Part shown: positions 11,462 through 25,963 of the stretch, piece by piece | Layout of the letters: each line of letters starts with the position of its first letter | Numbering within the stretch: the first letter of the stretch is position 1 | DNA from: Cerioporus squamosus | Lineage: Eukaryota > Basidiomycota > Agaricomycetes > Polyporales > Polyporaceae | Length of the DNA stretch: 64,000 nt | Direction of reading: 5' to 3' | Assembly (NCBI GenBank): GCA_022592435.1 | Contig: JABYQS010000055.1 | Location: 62,001-126,000, forward strand | Position numbers and translations under genes: made by a program | The notes under the pieces: generated by a model | Databases searched by the model: none | Told to the model about the DNA's origin: nothing | The model's input: only the letters and a program-made list of their open reading frames with translations

Positions 11462-13367
11462 CTACTCGTCCTCCTCGATCCCAGCCGGGCGCTGGAGCGT
11501 CGAGACGTCGACGCCGGGCAGCGGCCACCTGCGCGCGAAAGCGCGGACCTCCTTGCGGAGATCGGCGACCTGCTGCGCGCCGACCTTGCCCTCCTCGGGC
11601 GTCGTCGCGACGCGGACAAAGTCCTTCAGCAGCTTGCTCCCGGCCTCCTTCTGGAGCACGAGTGCGAGCTGGACGGCGCGGTGCAGGAAGTCCGCGACGA
11701 CCTTCATGTCGCCCTCGAGCATGTCGCGCGACGTGAGCGCGGCCGTGCCGAGGCGGATGCCACCGGGGACTTGTGCGGACGCGTCGCCCGAGACGGCGTT
11801 TTCTGCGAGCGCGAACAGAAACGATGGTAAACAACTAGGTATAACGGAGGGACAAGACAGACGGATAGACGTACTGTTGATGGTGATGCCGACGAGGTCG
11901 CAAAGCTTCTCGAGCTTGCTACCGGTAAGTCCGAGCGGGCGGAGGTCCCACAGGACGAGATGGTTGTCTGTGCCAGACGTCTGGAGCTTGTAGCCGCGCG
12001 CGACGAGCTCCTGGCCGAGAGTGGTCGCGTTCGCAATGACCTGCTTCGCGTACGCCTTCCATGTGGGCTGGCATGCCTGGAGGAGCGCGGTGGCAATACC
12101 GGCGATGGTCTGTATAACGCACGCATCAGCATCCGCGTCGCACTACGGACAGCGGCAAACGCACGTTGTTATGGGGGCCACCCTGGCACGCAGGGAAGAC
12201 GGCGTCATTCACGCGCTTCTCGAGGTCCTTCGCCTTGTCCGAGTCCTTGCGGAAGAAGATGAGGCCGGCGCGGGGCCCGCGGAGCGTCTTGTGGGTCGTG
12301 GTCGTGACGACGTCGCAGTACTGGAAGGGGTCCGCGAGCTCACCGGCGGCGACGAGACCGCTCGTATGCGCGATGTCGGCCATGAGGAACGCGCCGTGCT
12401 CGTCCGCAGTCTCGCGCAGGGCCTTGTAGTCCCAGTCGCGGGGGTACGCGGAGGCACCGCAGATGATGAGGCGCGGCTTGTAGATCTTGGCGAGCGACGC
12501 GAGGTTCTTGTAGTCAATCAGCTGCGTCGCGGGGTCAAGGCCGTAGGGGAGCGACTGGAAGTAGATAGACGACGCGGTCATCTTCTTCTTCGCGGTCTGA
12601 AGGTGACGTCAGTCAGTATGGATGCCAGAGCGGTTCGAACAAGACGTACGTAGTAGCCGTGCGTCAAGTGGCCGCCATCCGGGAGACCAAGACCCATCAG
12701 ACGGTCCTGAGGCTGGATGAGAGCGGTGAGCGCCGCGAAGCTATCGGTGTCCGGTCAGTTTCTGTCTAGCGCAACACGTTCAGAGCGACTAACTTTGCGG
12801 TCTGCAAAACACGCCGATAAGTCAAACATGACATGGGGACACAATAGGGGTGCGGGTTTTACGTACACTGCCAGAGTAGGGTTGGACGTTGACGCCCCAC
12901 TTGGCGGGGTCGAGGTGGAAGGCCTGAAGGGCACGCTTCTGGCAGAGCACCTCGAGCTCGTCGACGTACTCGTTGCCGCCGTAGTAACGCGCATTGGGGA
13001 GACCCTCCGAGTACTTGTTCGTGAGGATGGAACCGTTTGCCTCCATCGTAGCCCTGCTCGTCAAGTTCTGGTGCGGAGATAAGCACAGCGCATCGGGGGA
13101 CGGGGTAAACGGACGCACCTCGGACGCGATGAGCTCAAGGCCCGAGAACTGCCTCCACGTCTCCTTGTCAATGATGTTCTGCACCTCGGGGTCGACCTCC
13201 GCGAGGGGTGCGTAGAGCACCTTGTTCTGTGGACAGGGGTGAGCCCGCACGCCATCGAATGGGTCTCGGAGAGCACGTACGAAGTCGGGCGTGCCAGACA
13301 TGGTTCTGGAGAGCGGGGCACGGAGGAGAGGGGAGGCGCGGAGGGGGCGAGAGAGAAGACGGAACAT
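11462..13367 (-). CDS. SHM: Serine hydroxymethyltransferase
   Basis: Minus-strand exons 13281-13367, 13119-13226, 12867-13067, 12794-12801, 12650-12740, 12165-12596, 11875-12109 and 11462-11802 give 500 residues. The PLP enzyme interconverts serine plus tetrahydrofolate with glycine plus methylene-tetrahydrofolate. The schiff-base lysine is Lys268 in [14 protein letters not shown]. Other family blocks are [42 protein letters not shown] and [10 protein letters not shown]. Exon 4 is only 8 nt long and supplies T, A and part of N in GSTANFAAL. The first 22 residues ([18 protein letters not shown]...) look like a mitochondrial presequence. A second Met at codon 23 (13301) starts MSGTPDF and would give a 478-residue cytosolic form. 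No frame defect was found. Confidence 0.95.
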
Positions 13368-14783
13368 TGGAAAAAAATGAGTGCTGGTGCTATAAACCCA
13401 AGTCAGTGCCCCTCGTGGCGAATTGACAGAGAGGACGGTCACGTGCTCGCGCACTAATTGACTCGTCAAAATCGCGCGCGGGGTTCTCTCGTTCCACGAC
13501 CTGCTCCCACCCGCCTTTTAGCCTCGCCCATGCCTCGCTTTGGCATCGGTGGGAATCGTGGGGTGCGGTCGTAAGACTTCGCACCACGGGGCCAATTGCG
13601 TACCAAGGACTAGCGACGCTCCGTCAAGGAACGCCGCCGCGGCGTGCGCGCGCCCGTACACGACAATCATGGTCATTGACTTCAGTACATAAACAGCACC
13701 TCGCCCACCCCACGCGTCTCTGAGTGGTGAATTATGCTATGATTGTCTCTGCCAGCAAGCCTTCTATCCGTCTCTGGAGGAACTTCGGTACGCGGCTGAA
13801 GCACGGCCAGGACATCTGGGGTCTGCCACCGAACTCCCCGCTCCTTGCTACAGTATCGTGGAACAGTCTATAGCCAGACTCATCGGTAAATTTGAATCTT
13901 TATAGGGTGAGTACGAGGTCTGTTTCGTCGGACGACCTGCGTTGTAAACTGACTCTTGCCAGAACTGTTGTACGGCGTACCCTAGTCGCTCCAACATTGG
14001 TAGCACCGATGTATCTCCAAGGACCTGCTGTTGCAAACGGAACCGTCCCGCAACGTCAAGGTTCCGAACTGACATTGCACGGTTGTACTTCAGACCATAT
14101 CTCGGAGACCCTTGAGAGTTCATGATGTTGTTGCTGTACTGCGGACGTTGTGTTCTCGGACTCTGTCAAGCAGTCGCTGTTTTGCTCGCTCTCAAAGCCT
14201 CCTGATGGATCTAACGTATACAGTGTAGCTGTGGGTCTCAGTAAATAAGTAAGTGAGCACTACGATCAACCTCTGCGGACTTGCCCACCCTGATGCCAAA
14301 CCATTCCTAGATACGTATACAACGCGGACAGGCCGCTTGTTACTCATTTCGACCCTGTGTACACCAACATCATGCTTAGTACCTACCTGCAACTTCGGGG
14401 GCTGCCCGTGTACTCGCTGACGCTTGATATCCCTGAGTCAAGCACGTGCGAACCACGCAAGTGAGAGTCGGGACTCCATCTACTATTGAACTGGGGATCG
14501 GAGCAAGTTGCGCTTCATGCCTCTGAATTGGAAACAAGTACGCTGCGTCGCAGGCACGCTTAGAATCAGCGAGCGAAATCCGCTTCTTGTCTAAAAACGG
14601 TAGTTTATACATTGGACAGCGACAGAGATACATCCTTACAGACACAAGTACACCCTCCGCCGCAATCAGCGCCAGGCGCAGCTGCGACGGACCCTGATAC
14701 TGGTACATACACCACAAGGCGCGAAAGCATACAATGACCTAATAACATCGGGCACCACGGGACGTGTAAGAGTGTCGAATCGA
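13368..14783. other. Intergenic, no gene recognised
   Basis: Contains the SHMT upstream region (minus strand) and the downstream side of the peroxidase gene. Open frames are short and without motifs. Confidence 0.4.
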
Positions 14784-16250
<1,467 letters not shown>

Positions 16251-16521
16251 GTTCAAGAGACCCTCTGGATGATAATGAGCCAGGCATAAGTCAGAGGCGC
16301 AAACCACAAAGTTATGGCGACAACCGTACCTGTTCACACTGTCGGGCCAATCGCAAGGCGGCGGCCCCGTTATTTTCGGTACCGTGCGTAGCAGTCGCCC
16401 AGAGCAAGGGCGGGCGGACAGGGCCACAACGTCGGTGTGTCGCTCATCCAGAGGCAAGCATCCAATGACCTTTGGTGCAGCGGTGTCTCGAACCTACTGC
16501 GTCATGCTTCGTGTCGAGCCG

Positions 16522-16685
16522 TGCACTCAAGATACGAGCGTGCTCGGTGCCGACGGCTTCCCGCTCGACACCTGGGAGCCAGGGGTGCACCAGCTACAAT
16601 TACCTTCGATGCTGTTGGCTATTGGAAACAAGCTTCGTCTTCTCCTTGCGTCAAGAGCCGAGGGATCATTTCCATAGAGAGTGCA
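16522..16685. promoter_or_regulatory. Three metal-response-element-like motifs
   Basis: Matches to the TGCRCNC consensus occur at 16522-16528 (plus strand), 16583-16589 and 16679-16685 (minus strand), about 360-525 bp upstream of the peroxidase start. Such elements are described upstream of Mn-regulated peroxidase genes. The motif is short and degenerate, so chance matches are possible. Confidence 0.3.
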
Positions 16686-19600
16686 TAACCTCGTGTCCGC
16701 AAGACTCGGTGCAAATACTATGCATGTGTAGCGTATTTAGTCCAACAGGGATGCGTCCACGGACCGGAGTTTACTCACCCATGATAACTGATCCCTTGTT
16801 GCCCGCAATCTGGAAGCACTCGCCGGTTTGCCTGGGTAGTGGACATGGACGTCCAGGAACAAGTCGCTCGACACCGACTCGGATGTAGCACAGCACTGAT
16901 AATGAGTTTTGAAAGTCCGCTTACTTCCGCGTCAATGTCGTGAAAGCTGCCTGATCTTAGCCGGGACCGACTTGTTTAGGCTCGCTTGCCAGCCTGTAGT
17001 TCCTCGTCCCTCAGAATACAGGCTGGTACGTCTTCGCAGGGGGGGTGGCAGTGAGGTACCGTGGGAACATCTTCTCTCGCTCTCAGTCCCTCGTCCACTT
17101 GGGACTCCAGGCTCAGCCAGAAATTGCGCGGTGTGGTAGATACACGACCCGGAGACCGTGGTCTCAGGGAACTTTGTCCACGATCTCGGCAGCTTGGAGG
17201 ACGAGAGAATGAGTTTTACGCAAGTGCTAGCGCCCGAGCTTCGAACTCCGATCGTTCCCACCAGCCAAACTTCGCACTCAGAAGTTCTCACGGGGGTATC
17301 TGCGACCCCCCCCCTCAAGAGCTACAAGCCTACGACTTGTTGACCACTCTGACCCCGATGCATGTTTACGACAGAGATAAAGGCGTGTACACATCCCTCG
17401 ACCAGATACAGGGGAAGTCCCAGGACTTGCGCATGAGATTCTCATCGTAGCATTGGCGTGTACGCGGATCGACCGAACGACGGGCTACGAACCGCTACGA
17501 ACCTGCTTCAATCAAGGCACATCCCCATGCCATGTCTATAATCGTGAGTCCGAACTCCAGCTCGCCAAAACTGAACCTGACATCCGTATGCATGGTATGG
17601 GTAGATGCCGCCTGCAGACGTCGTTCGGGGTCAACGAGCATCCAGCGCAGGCAAGAAGCAGCTGCCATCCCCGTCTCCCATGCCAGTGGCCACAGCCCCG
17701 TTGAGACCAGGACCACAGGCTGGTCGTGCTGAGTCCTGACAGAGGGAGTACCCTCCTTGTCTGCGTCTCGAGATCGGTCCCTAGTGCGGTGGCCTCAAGT
17801 TCAACAGCACGCTCTCGACATCGTCAACTGCATGGGGTGCGTCTTTTCTGACCCAACGACCAGCATTATGATCAATGGTCCTCACAGCATATCACAGTCG
17901 AATGTCCTGTCATCCTGTCATGGCACATACCACAACAATGCCCCCCGATCGACGTCGACAGTCCGGCACTCCCAGCGACGTCCCCGACGTGCTGGAGCAG
18001 TTGGCTTGGCCGTTTGCAGCGCGTGGATAGCATCCGGTTACTGAAGCTTGATCTGCGGTACCAGGTACGGTTGCATTGCATGCACATGGTCACCCTGCAT
18101 TGACTACAACTCATCTCCTCCCATACTCCGTACCCTATACGCGCATCTCCGCCACGTCTATCTCGCCTCATTCCCCGCTCGTCGCCCGTTGTATGGCTCG
18201 GGGATCGACATCAGTGGCGAGGATCGTCGGACGGACTGTTCGTGTCCTTCTCGTCTGTGTCAGAATATGAGGTATGTGTGTATAATTTGGCTTTGCACGA
18301 TGCCCTGCTAGCGATTGTATTGGAGGATCTCCGCGCGGTCACTGTCTGGGTCTGCTGGATTGTGCGGGCTGTGATTCTGTGTGTTCAGCCTCACTGGCGC
18401 CATTAACCAGGGATCCTGGTACTAGTACATAGAGCGTAACTTCAAGTAGCATCTTACGGCCCCGACCCCCGTCACCAAGTCGTTCCTAGTTCCGGGCAGT
18501 TGGCGATGACTCGGTGGGCGAGAAACAGGCTCAGTCGTTTCAGTGAACTAGTGAATGTCCCTACGTACTCCTGTGGGCATGACCATTAAACGACTGTATG
18601 CGTGATCCTGGAACGAGTGAGACACTTCCACGAAGTAAGTAGTCGACCTTGCGCGCACCCCACTACATACTTAAAATCTGTCGTACGGGACGCGTCAGAC
18701 GTCGAATGCGAAAGTATGTCACGCCTCTCTCTGCGTCGCTATCGTCCACTACAGTATCACGGTATCAAATTCACCAATCACTTACCTGTGTCAAGTCAAC
18801 CATGGTCCATGGGAGACACCGGACCAAACCAGTCGCCTCCGAGTCGGTGCCGTGAGACGCCCACGCCCGCCTGCCGCGGCCGTCCACTATCGACAGCCAT
18901 CCGGGCGCATATCTGATGGGGCACTCAGCTGGCTCTTTCGCCTCAAACCACGACCGACGTCGACGTCCCCGCCGTTCTTGTCGTCCGCGATGTCTCTGAG
19001 GGTGGCGGCGCGTGCCTCGGGACCGACGCTCGTGCGTGGCGCAGTGATCGACCATGGTGGCGCCCAGGCGCGCCCCCCCTGCCTGAAGTGGCCTGGCGAC
19101 GCGACTGGCTGGTCTCCTTCCTCCTCCCTCCATCCTTCCTTCCGGATCGCAATGGCCCACACCTCAATTGAGGACTTGTTCGGACCACACTTCGCCCACC
19201 TTTCCCCGTTCACTCGCAAGTTGCTCAGCAGCACCTCAAAGCTTCGAAGCCATAGGCTCGCAAACAATGCAACGACAGGCGTCCGATAACATCTCAAGAA
19301 GCCACCCCGCTCCACGTCGCCGTCCCCGCCGCCGCAGATGCTCGCAGCTCGGGCCACAGCACCCCAAATCTGCTTGCCTCGCGTGACATGACGAGGGGAC
19401 GCTGGGTGTGCTATATATCTGGGTTTCGAGCTGCGTATCGGGTCTGCCCCTTCTCGTGGTCTGGTTGCCTCTTCTGCTCGCGATTCTGACTGGGACTTTG
19501 GTCCTCAGCCCTCTCTCAGCTGTGCGATGCGCTAAACTACCTCACTTCGGTGCCTGTGGCTTGCTGGTTCATCGACGTCTTGTACCTACCGCCGTGCCGT

Positions 19601-20958
19601 CCACATCGATGGGAACATCCAGGGTCTGAGCGTTCTGGACTCCGTGCGACTGCTGCTGGTTATGCTTCACCGGCGGAGCATCTGGTCCAGACATGTGCCC
19701 GCCGCATTGCGATTCCCGTGAACGCGTTCAAGGCCGGTGACGCACAAAGCGAGATGCGGATGCATGGCGTAGGGTGAGAGCCCGCTCGCAGTCTGTTCCA
19801 ATGGCAGGAGTTGGAAGGTGTGTAGACTTGCCGCGAGGTTGCTCCATATACAAGGAGCGATGGCGTCCCTCGGTGGCTTACTTACCGGTGTTCTTCCCAG
19901 GATTGCGGCGGTTTCTATGCGGTGTGGGGTGAGCTCGAGGCTAGCAGGCGCAGGGACTTGTGCTTCCGTGCATCGATGTGTACGTGTACAGGACCGGAGG
20001 TGCCGGGGCGTCGTTGGCGTTACAGGCGTACGTGGGATAGTAGGTTTCCACCTTACGTCTTCCCATCCTGGCTGATTGACTGACCACGCTGCACAGAACG
20101 GTTCGAGTGTGTTGTGGACGTACATTGCACGAATGCCATCCGACAGTTGATCGTGTCGCCACCCTGTGTGGGTGTTCATGAGCGATGCGTCCGCGCGTCG
20201 GTTGTGTCGTCTGATGTGTTGCCGCTGTATGTTCCATCCACCCGTCGGTTCTTACTGCGTCCGGGATTCCCGTGCGTGTCTGGTGCTGATCTCGCCCAAA
20301 CGGGTCTGAAGGAGTAGCCTTCGTACGTGCAGGTCCACAACGATCAACAGCTGACAGGCTCAAGTTGTCATTGTGCATGTCATTTACGTCGCAAGCACGT
20401 CCGGATCATTGCAGGAGGGAAGACTCCTCTGACCTGTGTTCGCGCACCATGGCCGTGCCCGTGCCCCTGTGCGTTCGCTGTCTCTCCTTCTGCGAGTCTT
20501 CTCACTTCACTTGTACGCTTCGGTTCTAGAGTTCTGCAGCGGCTGCGCAGTGGACGGGCAGTGGCTCGCCTGTGCGGTCGGCGGTCGGGTGATGTCGGAG
20601 GGCGCGAGAGTCGTCATGCTGATGTCAAGAGGGCAGCCTAGACGGGCGGCCAAGGTTCGAGCTCGTTCTGCGAGGGTGTTGTGCTGTGTTGTCCGCGTTC
20701 TCGGCGATTGCCGGGGACACTGCGAGTGAATTGGACGAGCGAGCTGTTGCCTGTTCGGGCGGAGGCCTTTAGGTTTTCGCTCGTCGTGTCCCGTTAGGAG
20801 CGATCGACCACGACGGATGCGCTCACTCCCCGGTCATACAAAGCCAGGCCCGCCCCCATGCTCCGCCCCCACTCTCCCCCTCCTCCTCCCCCTGTCTCCC
20901 GCATCCCTCTGCGCACCCGCGGACTCCCCGTCCCAAAACTACTCCTGCAGCATCCGCG
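16686..20958. other. Gene-poor stretch of about 4.3 kb
   Basis: No gene could be supported on either strand. Open frames are short, compositionally mixed, and lack motifs or workable splice chains. A TATATAT-like sequence near 19410 precedes a short hydrophobic frame (19408-19629), but nothing else supports a gene there. A long non-coding transcript or a fully decayed element cannot be excluded. Confidence 0.4.
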
Positions 20959-23124
20959 ATGATTGCCAAGCTCCTCGGCGATGTTCAGGAACCCGTCGTC
21001 CTCCACGAGGACCTCAAAACTACCTTCACCGGCGTCGTGCACAACATCTCGACTCCCGACGCGGCCGTGCACCAGTACCTTGGAATCAAGTACGCGTCGA
21101 TACCCGCCCGCTTCCGCCAGTCCAGGTTGTACACGCACTACCCTCCCCAGACGGACTGCTCGCGCTACGGGTACGTGTTCTCACGCGACGCGTGTACAGT
21201 CAGTTGTCTGACTTTGCCATAGACCGATATGCCCTCAACCTCAATACAAGAGCATCGAGGAAGAGCTCTTCAACCTCACTGAAGACTGTATCCCCAACCA
21301 GGCGCTCAAGCAGTCCGAGTTCGACTGCCTCAATCTGAACATTACATGTCCAGCGACTGCGACCCCTGACTCCCACTTCCCAGTCATGCTCTGGATACAC
21401 GGGTATGTCCGTTACCCCATGCTGCTAAAGACGTCTGCCAACCATAGCTACCAGGGGTGAGAACCGGGGTTCCGGCTCGAACTGGATATACGATGCTGGT
21501 CCTCTCGTTCAGAAGAGCATCCAGTGTGGCAAGCCCGTGATCGTTGTATCAATCAAGTATGTCTCCCTCCGACCTGTCGTTGCTGCGTTGTACTTCCTCC
21601 ACACCGGGGGCTGAATTCTTTCATCTAGCTTCCGCCTCGGCTTGCTTGGCTTCGCGGCCAGTCCTGCCTTGCGCGACGATAATAAGGCTGCGGGCGACGA
21701 GGGTGTGGGAAACTACGGTATGTCTTCCGTGTTGCCTCGACTCTCTCACCGCCGCTGACGTCCTTGCTCTAGGCTTGTGGGACCAGAGAAGAGCGATGGA
21801 GTGGGTGCATCGCTTCATCCAGCCATTCGGCGGGAACCCCAATAACGTGACGCTCTTCGGCGAATCCACGGGAGCGGGGGATATTCTCTGCCACCTACAT
21901 TCCGCCGCGAACGAGGTTGCGCCGCTTTTCCAGCGCACGATCATCCAGAGCGCCCTCGTAGACTTGGAAGTTCCGACCGTGCACCAGGCCGGCTGGCAAC
22001 TGGGCAAGGTGATGTGCGCGCTCCGTGTGCAGTCCGTCGAGGAACTGCGCCAGGTTGACGCAGAGAAGCTCGTATTGCTCGGCCCGAACGTCCGCGCGAC
22101 CGACGACGGATTCTTCTTCCGCAAGTCCTGGTCTGGCTCTCTGGTACCTGTGGACGACATCCCTTCTGTACACCACTCGGAAGACCATCTAGGCGACAAC
22201 TTGGTAATGGAACTCAACGGACACTCGCACAATCTAAAGGTTCCCCATCATCTCCATGCGAAGTCTCGCTCGCGCTCACGATCAAGACATCCTCACTCTC
22301 CACGCTATCACCAGCCCGTTCTCATTGGCGACTGCGGCGCGGAGTCGCTCCTATGGTCTCTTCCCGTTTCTCTCTGGACGTCTGCCGGTGTCGTCAAGCG
22401 GATACGCGCCATCTGCCAGTCCCTCAACAAGTCGAACGCCCTCTTGCGAACGTACGACATCGGCGCGCACACCCCTTCGGACGAGCTCCCCGAGCGCCTG
22501 CTGGAACTCATCAACGACACGCGGTTCGCATGGCCGACAGAGAAGGTCGCGAACAGCCTGCGCAGCGAGCGCGGCGGCCACGGTGTCTGGCGCTACGTCT
22601 TCGACCAGGAAGGCCCCTCCCGCGGGGTCCCGCACCATGCCGTGGACCTCATGTACCTCTTCGACAACGTCCCGCTGCCCACGCTCCCCTCGACGTCCGC
22701 GTACGACTACGAGCTGCGCGAAGACGGCGGGTACTACTCGGACGATGACGACGACGACGAGTGCATGCCCCCCGCGGCGCGCTCGCGCCCGTCGAGCGAG
22801 GATGGCACGGGGGCGTGTGGGTACGAATACGACGCGGACTGGGCGATGCCGGTCGTGGACGACTGGACGTACGCGCGCGTGCGGAACGCGATCCAGGAGC
22901 GGTGGCTGGCGTTTGCGTACGGGGAGGCGCCGTGGCGCGAGGACCGCGTGTTCGTGTTTGGGCCCGAGGGCGAGACGGGCGAGCGGAGCATGAGCATCTT
23001 CAATGCGCGGCGCCGGACGGGGGTGTGGAAGGAGGCGTTGGAGCCGCTGGGGGTGACCCTCGTCCAGAAGCTTGGGGTTGAGCTGTGCAATGGCCCGCCT
23101 GCGGACTCGCGGTCAAGATTCTGA
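20959..23124 (+). CDS. Type B carboxylesterase / alpha-beta hydrolase
   Basis: Exons 20959-21170, 21223-21402, 21455-21556, 21629-21717 and 21773-23124 give 644 residues. The fold is that of the carboxylesterase/lipase family: the LNLNITCP strand, the HGGENRGSGSNW oxyanion region, SINFRLGLLGF, GNYGLWDQRRAMEWV, and the nucleophile elbow FGESTGAG with Ser226. A probable catalytic His lies in GVPHHAVDLMYLF. There is no signal peptide, so the enzyme is probably intracellular. An acidic, disordered insertion (DDDDDDE, about residue 535) and a Ser/Arg-rich stretch near residue 350 are unusual for the family. The substrate cannot be told from sequence. Each splice joint was fixed by frame and by these motifs. 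Confidence 0.88.
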
Positions 23125-24857
23125 AGCTGTGGAAGGCCGGCCTCCTCCGTTCTCTTCGTTCTCTCTGCTCTCCGTGCGTCCGTGGACGGTTGGACTTCTC
23201 CCGTCTCCCTTTACTTTCCGGTTGCGGTCCTCGGTTTCTGCTTTTGCGTTTTGCTTCTTTTTATTCGGGTTTTCTTCTTCTCGGAGCGTCGTCCATCCAT
23301 CCATCATGCACCATTCGCATCCTCATCCTCAATCCTCATCCGCATCTATGTATCTGTATCTGTATCTTACCGCACCTATTGCTGTCCGCCATCCGCATCG
23401 TGCTGTCGTACGCTACTTACTCTTATACCACCTGCTCGTGTACGTTGTACATGTACTGCTACTAACCGCGCTACCCTCCTCCGTGCGCCAATTTCAATGA
23501 AACACGAAACGGAGTCTCGTTTGCTGGGACGTCTACATGTTGTGTTCGAACTTGTCCTGCGCTATATGCGAGGGAAATCCTCCGAGTGCACACACAATTG
23601 CACGAGCGGATTGCTTGGTGATCGAAGCCTGCCGAGAACGCGACACTGGCAAGGCCAACGTCGGCCTCATTCCGCCCTATTGAACGAGCCAGTGATCCGT
23701 CCAAAAGCAAAATTTCTCCCGTCCGGAGCGTTCAAAGTGTCGACACAAAAGGGAGCCACGGCGTTCCCCGGGGGACACACCACCCTGCTGCACGTCGGAT
23801 TCCTCAGTGGTCCCGGATCCCGGCTGCCAGAGCGTGCCTGCGTCCTCTTGCTCAGTTTAGGGTATTCACGGTAATGTCAGGAGAGATCGTCGATTCGATG
23901 GATCCTGCGACTCGGGCGAAGTCGAGGGAGTCGTCACGGTCGGACATGGACCACAGGGCGAAGCAGCGTGTGCGCCTGTCACTGTCCTGGTCCAGAACAG
24001 CTTAATTTCTCTGTCAAGGACGACCGACGATTTCTCTGTCAAGGACGACCGACGATTTCTCTGTCAAGGACTACCGACGCCTCATATGGCGCCAAACCTG
24101 GAGGAGGCGCGAGAATGCGGTTAGTTGCTGCAACCGTCAAGACACATCTTGCTTTATGTCACAGGACCAACATAGGCAAGCAGCTTTCACGAGATGGTCC
24201 GTTTGCCTGCAGTGGGGTCAAGTCCGGGTGAGCAGCGCACGTCGGGACCCCTACCAAGGACGGGAGGACGTACAGGCTGAGAAGGGTTCCAGTGTCTCGT
24301 CGGCGTCGTTGGCGGTTGGTACTATACTGGATGGGGCGAGGAATGACAGAGCGGGAGATAGGGTAGATCCAACTTGAGTCTTCGCCCCCGAATTCTCCAC
24401 TCGATCCAGGCAATCGCGATCATAGGCGAAGGGCATGAATGGGTCGAGGCACTGTAGAGAGATGACCATACTGGTCCTTCGTCGTCATCCGCAGCGACTA
24501 TCGTATACGTTAGGACAGTATGGATGTGTGAAGACGTCGAAGCATACTTTGACGACATTCAGTGAGGGTGGCGAGTGAAGCTTTGAAGAGCCTGAGCAAG
24601 GGGTGGAGTGAGCTCGAATGGTGAATTGTTGGACAGAAAAGGTCACGTTCTATCCATCACTTCGTTCCTGTCTCCGAGGAACAGGTTGATCCTAGGAGGG
24701 TTGTGGTCAAGTAATAAGACCGGCATGAGACCAGTCGCCGACTCCAAGCCGAGAGACTGATTCAACATACTCGAACGTGGGCAGAAAAGATCAGCCAGAC
24801 TACATTCATTGAAGATACTGTAACATACACTGCACACCTCGGTCGGTAACACCCCTC
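23125..24857. other. Intergenic, one short tandem repeat
   Basis: Lies between the convergent esterase and SEC65 genes. The stretch at 23300-23400 is rich in CATCC/CTGTATCT simple repeats, as in a 3' untranslated region. Apart from the tandem repeat listed separately, nothing was recognised. Confidence 0.4.
24005..24079. repeat. Three tandem copies of a 25-bp unit
   Basis: The unit ATTTCTCTGTCAAGGACGAC plus CGACG is repeated three times head to tail. The third copy differs at one base. There are no spacers, so it is not CRISPR-like. Confidence 0.9.
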
Positions 24858-25963
24858 TTACCCTCGTACCCGCACGACCTTCCGTTTTCCCTTCCCGCCA
24901 CCTCCGCCGACACCAGGCGCAGGTTCTTGTGCACTCATGCCTGCCTTCACAGTCTCGATCAGGACCCCCGAAGGCAGCGCAGGAGAGTACGGCGACACCC
25001 TGCTCGTGAGGGCCGGCCACGGCTGCGGGGGCGAGGGGACCTTCGGCCGGCGCTTCGTTTCAGGCGGAGAGATGGTCGTGTTCGATACGGACGTCGCCTT
25101 GGACCCTGCCTTCGCGGGCTGCTTGCCCTTCACCGGAGTGGGGGGTGCAGGGGTCTCGGGAGCCTGCGATGGGGAATCTGTGTCGTATGGCGGCTTGGGT
25201 ACGTTATCCGGCTTGAGCATCTGGATCTGAATCGAGATCATCTCCAGAAGTTGCTTCTCTATATTGCAAGCGCATTAGAGCCTTGTACGAGCAGAGGGTG
25301 CAAACTTGTAGGGAGAGGTGGAGCATTACTATCGTTCTAACGGGAAGATGTATGGCCCGCGACTAGGGGAGAGATAGAGCCGAGTAGACCGAGGACACTC
25401 ACTGGTCTTGATCGCCGGATTTACCAGCCTGCCGTCCTTCTTCCACTGTACCCTCACACGTCCGGGATTCTCCCAATCGCGCGGGTGCGCCTTGTTTACC
25501 TCATGAAGGGTTCCGAGGCCGAGACGATTGGTCGCATCCGCGATATCCTTGCTGAGCGGCCACCACACGCTCTTCCCGCGAGCGATCCGTCGTTCCCCGC
25601 GCCCGCAAGGCCGTTTCGCGTCGATATAAATGGGGTAGATGCATGTCCACCTGCAGAAGCGAGTTCAGGCCGTTTGCCGTCCTACAGCAGCTCCTCCGAG
25701 AAGAAGCGAACATACTTCTTGTATGGAGTGATATCCGTCACGGTCTTTCCGTCCCCGCCTGCAGCAGGCCTGAACTGGGGCAGCGATGGTGATGCCGGGC
25801 CCGCTGTGGGCCCAAAGGGATTCGGTCCGGAGTCGTCCTCGGAGTCGTCGAGCTCTTCGAGGAGAGCACCCCGCGCGCCGGTATTGGGAAGAGGCTTGTT
25901 GGGCAGGGGAAGATCGGTGTCATCGTCGAACTCCTCCTCAACAACGGCTACTCGGCGAGACAT
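24858..25963 (-). CDS. SEC65: Signal recognition particle subunit SEC65 (SRP19)
   Basis: Minus-strand exons 25716-25963, 25403-25650 and 24858-25258 encode 298 residues. SRP19 binds helices 6 and 8 of SRP RNA and prepares the particle for SRP54, which targets secretory proteins to the ER. The core domain (about residues 80-165) carries WTCIYPIYIDAKR, GRGERRIA, the N-x-L-GLGTLHEVNKAHPRDW block and GRVRVQWKKDGRLVNPAIKT. An acidic N-terminal region and a long low-complexity C-terminal arm ending in a Gly/Lys/Arg-rich basic tail flank the core; fungal proteins are commonly extended in this way. The acceptor for exon 3 was chosen to keep TKKQLLEMI in frame. Confidence 0.92.

Noticed and set aside
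24005..24079. Tandem 25-bp repeats considered as a CRISPR-like array
   Set aside because: No spacers, only three abutting copies, and a eukaryotic context.
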